Assembly: GCA_946011705.1 (NCBI GenBank)
Contig: CAMGCA010000082.1
Coordinates: forward strand, 1 to 7,800
DNA: 7,800 nucleotides
Source of the DNA: an uncultured Clostridia bacterium
Lineage (GTDB): Bacteria; Bacillota; Clostridia; Oscillospirales; Oscillospiraceae
Direction of reading: 5' to 3'
Below, piece by piece: positions 5,935-7,800 of this stretch. Under the pieces are notes generated by a model, which was not told where the DNA came from, made no database searches, and worked only from the letters and a program-made list of their open reading frames with translations. Numbering within the stretch: the stretch's first letter is position 1; each line of letters starts with the position of its first letter. Both the position numbers and the translations under genes were made by a program.

Positions 5935-6758
5935 GATACCACCCTTTCTACACTGTAGGACTTGTCCTTTTTTAGAAGGACGATCGTATGGAAGATTTTC
6001 CGATCCACAAGCGGCTGGTACACCACCCTCTGCTTCAAATCCAGCAAACCGGCTCCATGCGCTGTGGCAATCAGCCGCACACCGCAATTCGCCGCCTGAA
6101 TCAGGCCGTAACAATCCGATTCTCCGGTGATTTCGTCCACCGCGATATAATCCGGGCGCATTGTCCGCAGCACCATGTCGATTCCCCTTGGCTTTGAATA
6201 TCCATGAAGCACATCCATCCGCTTTCCCCTTTGAAGTCCCTCCGGAAAAAGCTCCTCACGCTCATCAACCACGCAGACCACACGATCTTTGGCGATTCTT
6301 CGGGCCAAATCTCTGAGCAGCGTCGTTTTGCCCCACCCAGGAGCGCCGACAACCAGAGTAGACTCCCAGGTGTCCGGAATTCTGTCCGCTATTCCCGGAT
6401 AATCCCTTGCCACACGAATGCACACAGATGTGATTCTTTGAAAGCCGCCGGATGTGTCGCAATGGCATACCGCGTCACCGCATATACCGATTCGATGCCC
6501 ACCGGGGGCGGTTAGATACCCCTGCTTTTTGGTACTGGCGCACCACGGAGAATACCGGCTGGCGGCATTCACCACATAGTTCAGGTCTTCCTGCCGCACA
6601 GTCTGTTTCAGCCAGACGCTCCCGGCAGCGGATACGATTTCCGGCTGGGCATTGAGCCTCAGCCGAAGCTCCTGCATGGTATCCCGTCCGACGCTGTCCA
6701 CTTGCGCTCCGATTTCATGAGGCAGCACGGACAATAGCTGCTTCCACGCACAGATCAT
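5931..6758 (-). CDS. spoIIIAA: Stage III sporulation protein AA, ATPase
   Basis: Cytoplasmic ATPase of the mother-cell SpoIIIA complex, related to type II/IV secretion ATPases, 275 residues; first gene of the operon. Seen: an N-terminal domain with ELRLRLNAQPEI (about 30-41), GYLTAPGGHRIGICGDAV (80-97), the Walker A loop GAPGWGKTT (138-146), the conserved VVDEREEL (153-160), the Walker B segment RPDYIAVDEITG (191-202) with Asp198 and Glu199, and ATAHG (221-225) as sensor. All key nucleotide-binding residues are present. Start chosen at ATG 6758 because AGGAG (6771-6767) lies 8 nt upstream; the in-frame ATG at 6776 lacks a ribosome binding site and abuts a predicted sigma-E -10 box, so it would be upstream of the transcript. 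A third ATG at 6764 is only 2 nt from AGGAG. Bacillus SpoIIIAA is about 307 residues by memory. Confidence 0.95.
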   Translation of the reverse strand: MICAWKQLLSVLPHEIGAQVDSVGRDTMQELRLRLNAQPEIVSAAGSVWLKQTVRQEDLNYVVNAASRYSPWCASTKKQGYLTAPGGHRIGICGDAVCHCDTSGGFQRITSVCIRVARDYPGIADRIPDTWESTLVVGAPGWGKTTLLRDLARRIAKDRVVCVVDEREELFPEGLQRGKRMDVLHGYSKPRGIDMVLRTMRPDYIAVDEITGESDCYGLIQAANCGVRLIATAHGAGLLDLKQRVVYQPLVDRKIFHTIVLLKKDKSYSVERVVS

Positions 6759-6766
6759 TTGCATCA

Positions 6767-6771
6767 CTCCT
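6767..6771 (-). promoter_or_regulatory. Ribosome binding site that decides the spoIIIAA start
   Basis: AGGAG on the minus strand, 8 nt before ATG 6758 and only 2 nt before ATG 6764. It argues for the start at 6758 over those at 6776 and 6764. Confidence 0.8.
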
Positions 6772-6776
6772 GCCAT

Positions 6777-6805
6777 AGACTATGCCGTCCGGATATGGAA
6801 TAGCA
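6777..6805 (-). promoter_or_regulatory. Candidate sigma-E promoter of the spoIIIA operon
   Basis: On the minus strand, -10-like CATAGTCT (6784-6777) matches the sigma-E pattern CATAnnnT. Fourteen bases upstream, TGCTATT (6805-6799) matches the last four positions of the -35 pattern KMATATT. Spacer and location directly before spoIIIAA fit the known sigma-E control of this operon in Bacillus. The expected start point near 6770 would fall at the ribosome binding site, giving a very short leader, so the placement needs testing. Confidence 0.6.
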
Positions 6806-6841
6806 CAGAAAAAACCACTCCGCTTTCTTCGCGGAGTGGTT
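6805..6841 (-). terminator. Intrinsic terminator of coaX
   Basis: On the minus strand, an 11-bp perfect stem AACCACTCCGC (6841-6831 paired with 6823-6813), a 7-nt loop and a run of six T from the base of the stem onward. It lies 11 nt past the coaX stop codon. It ends coaX transcription before the spoIIIA promoter; the T-run runs almost directly into the candidate sigma-E -35 box. Confidence 0.92.
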
Positions 6842-6852
6842 GACAGGAACCA

Positions 6853-7620
6853 TCATTTTTTGTTCTTTTTGTAGATAATGTTCAGGCCCTTCAGCAGAAG
6901 ATCCTTGTCCAGAATGATCTCCCGCTTGCACAGCGGCGCAATAAACTGGGCAAGGCCGCCGGTGGCAATCAGCGTGCAGCGGTGGCCGAGCTCTTCTTCC
7001 ATCCGCTCCACCAGCCCGTCGATCATGGCGGCTGTTCCGTACATCATACCGCTGCGCATACAGTCAACGGTATTTTTGCCAATGACCTGTTTGGGCTGGT
7101 CCAGGCTGATTCCGGGAAGCTGGGCCGCCCGGCTGGTCAGCGCGTCCAGCGAAACCCGCACACCGGGAATGATCACGCCACCCATGTAAACATTGTCCGG
7201 CTCCACCGCCTCTATAGTGGTTGCGGTACCCAGATCCATCAGCAGCAGCGGCGCCTTGTATTCCGCAAGAGCCGCCACCGCAATGACAATTCGGTCGCTG
7301 CCCACCTGGGAGGGAACATCCACATGGATATTCAGGCCGGTTTTCAGGCCGGGGCCCACCACCATGGGCTGTTTTCCGATGATCTTGATAACGCCTGTCC
7401 GCACGGAGTTGAACACCGGCGGAACCACCGAGGAAATGATGCAGTCGTCAATGTCCGACCGTTTGACACCGTATGCTTCCAGCATGTTTTTGATTTCAAC
7501 GCCGTACTGATCTGAGGTTCTGATGCTGTCGGTAGCAATTCGGGCCTTGAAAAGGATTTTGTCATCATGGATACAACCGATTACCAGATTGGTATTGCCA
7601 ATATCAATTGCCAGAAGCAT
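6853..7620 (-). CDS. coaX: Type III pantothenate kinase
   Basis: Cytoplasmic enzyme of 255 residues, the usual length, that phosphorylates pantothenate with ATP, the first step of coenzyme A synthesis. Type III enzymes belong to the ASKHA superfamily, need a monovalent cation and are not inhibited by CoA (family knowledge). Seen: the phosphate-binding MLLAIDIGNTN (Asp6, GNTN 8-11), the pantothenate-site GSDR (107-110), catalytic-region DLGTATT (129-135), GGVIIPGV (147-154) and TGG (230-232). AAGGAGG (7634-7628) with a 7-nt spacer precedes ATG 7620 and overlaps the stop codon of the upstream gene, so the two are co-transcribed and probably coupled. A terminator closes the unit just downstream. 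Confidence 0.97.
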   Translation of the reverse strand: MLLAIDIGNTNLVIGCIHDDKILFKARIATDSIRTSDQYGVEIKNMLEAYGVKRSDIDDCIISSVVPPVFNSVRTGVIKIIGKQPMVVGPGLKTGLNIHVDVPSQVGSDRIVIAVAALAEYKAPLLLMDLGTATTIEAVEPDNVYMGGVIIPGVRVSLDALTSRAAQLPGISLDQPKQVIGKNTVDCMRSGMMYGTAAMIDGLVERMEEELGHRCTLIATGGLAQFIAPLCKREIILDKDLLLKGLNIIYKKNKK

Positions 7621-7632
7621 ACGCGTTCCTCC

Positions 7633-7800
7633 TTATCGTTTCTTTGTCCGTGCCATCAAGTGCAGCAGTGCCTTTCCAATTACGGTAACGAGCACCGCCG
7701 CGATAATCGCCTCAGGAATACCGGAGGCAGTCACCGTGCCCATAACCAGTCCGAATACCGCAGTAATCGCAACGTTTTTCGCCTGTGCGTACTGCTGGGC
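7633..7800 (-). CDS. C-terminal end of a small membrane protein, possibly an ECF transporter S component
   Basis: Only the last 55 residues and stop codon are in the window. Seen: AKNVAITAVFGLVMG, then GIPEAIIAAVLVTVIGKALL as a hydrophobic helix, and a basic tail HLMARTKKR. A GxPEAI stretch leading into a last membrane helix, with a short basic end, resembles substrate-binding S components of energy-coupling factor vitamin transporters. The 12-nt gap to coaX, with the ribosome binding site of coaX overlapping this stop codon, suggests a functional link. A pantothenate-specific S component (PanT-like) would be the natural partner. The fragment is too short to prove the family, and other small membrane proteins remain possible. 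Confidence 0.5.
   Translation of the reverse strand, partial: AQQYAQAKNVAITAVFGLVMGTVTASGIPEAIIAAVLVTVIGKALLHLMARTKKR

Noticed and set aside
5935..6114. N-terminal extension of spoIIIAB up to an ATG at 6114
   Set aside because: It would overlap spoIIIAA by 60 codons in another frame; the ATG at 5934 overlaps the spoIIIAA stop and gives the normal membrane N-terminus.
1..7800. Search by eye for CRISPR arrays, insertion sequences, tRNA or rRNA genes, phage or defence genes
   Set aside because: No regular direct repeats, transposase motifs, tRNA-like cloverleaf or defence domains were seen. All long coding frames are accounted for by housekeeping and sporulation genes.

Overview
The window looks like core chromosome of an endospore-forming member of the Clostridia with moderate to high GC. 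An Oscillospiraceae/Ruminococcaceae-type gut bacterium is my guess. The basis is a complete eight-gene spoIIIA sporulation operon, a Firmicutes-style T-box in front of valS, a type III pantothenate kinase and strong AGGAGG-type ribosome binding sites. I see no mobile element, CRISPR array, phage gene, rRNA or tRNA. I found no clearly undescribed system; the points of interest are regulatory sites and sequence details.

Layout from left to right. Positions 1-891 (minus) hold the N-terminal 297 codons of valyl-tRNA synthetase. Its leader (about 920-1140, minus) is a T-box riboswitch with a visible terminator, a competing antiterminator helix, a UGGU sequence to pair with the tRNA ACCA end and a probable GUC valine specifier. 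It has its own sigma-A-type promoter at 1146-1174. A divergent sigma-A-type promoter (1214-1242) drives a polyprenyl-phosphate glycosyltransferase (1275-2213, plus), which ends at a strong terminator (2220-2255). That terminator also separates it from the convergent sporulation operon.

Positions 6758 down to 2258 (minus) carry spoIIIAA-AB-AC-AD-AE-AF-AG-AH. Neighbouring genes overlap or abut, except for a 15-nt gap between AG and AH. Together they encode the mother-cell half of the SpoIIIA-SpoIIQ channel complex that links mother cell and forespore after engulfment: an ATPase (AA), membrane-embedded parts (AB-AF) and ring-forming proteins (AG, AH). A plausible sigma-E promoter (6777-6805) lies just upstream and abuts the terminator of the preceding gene.

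Upstream on the same strand are coaX (6853-7620), the first enzyme of coenzyme A synthesis, and the C-terminal 55 residues of a small membrane protein (7633-7800). The latter is possibly the substrate-binding S component of an ECF vitamin transporter, so uptake and phosphorylation of pantothenate may be encoded together. The coaX terminator (6805-6841) insulates this vegetative unit from the sporulation operon.
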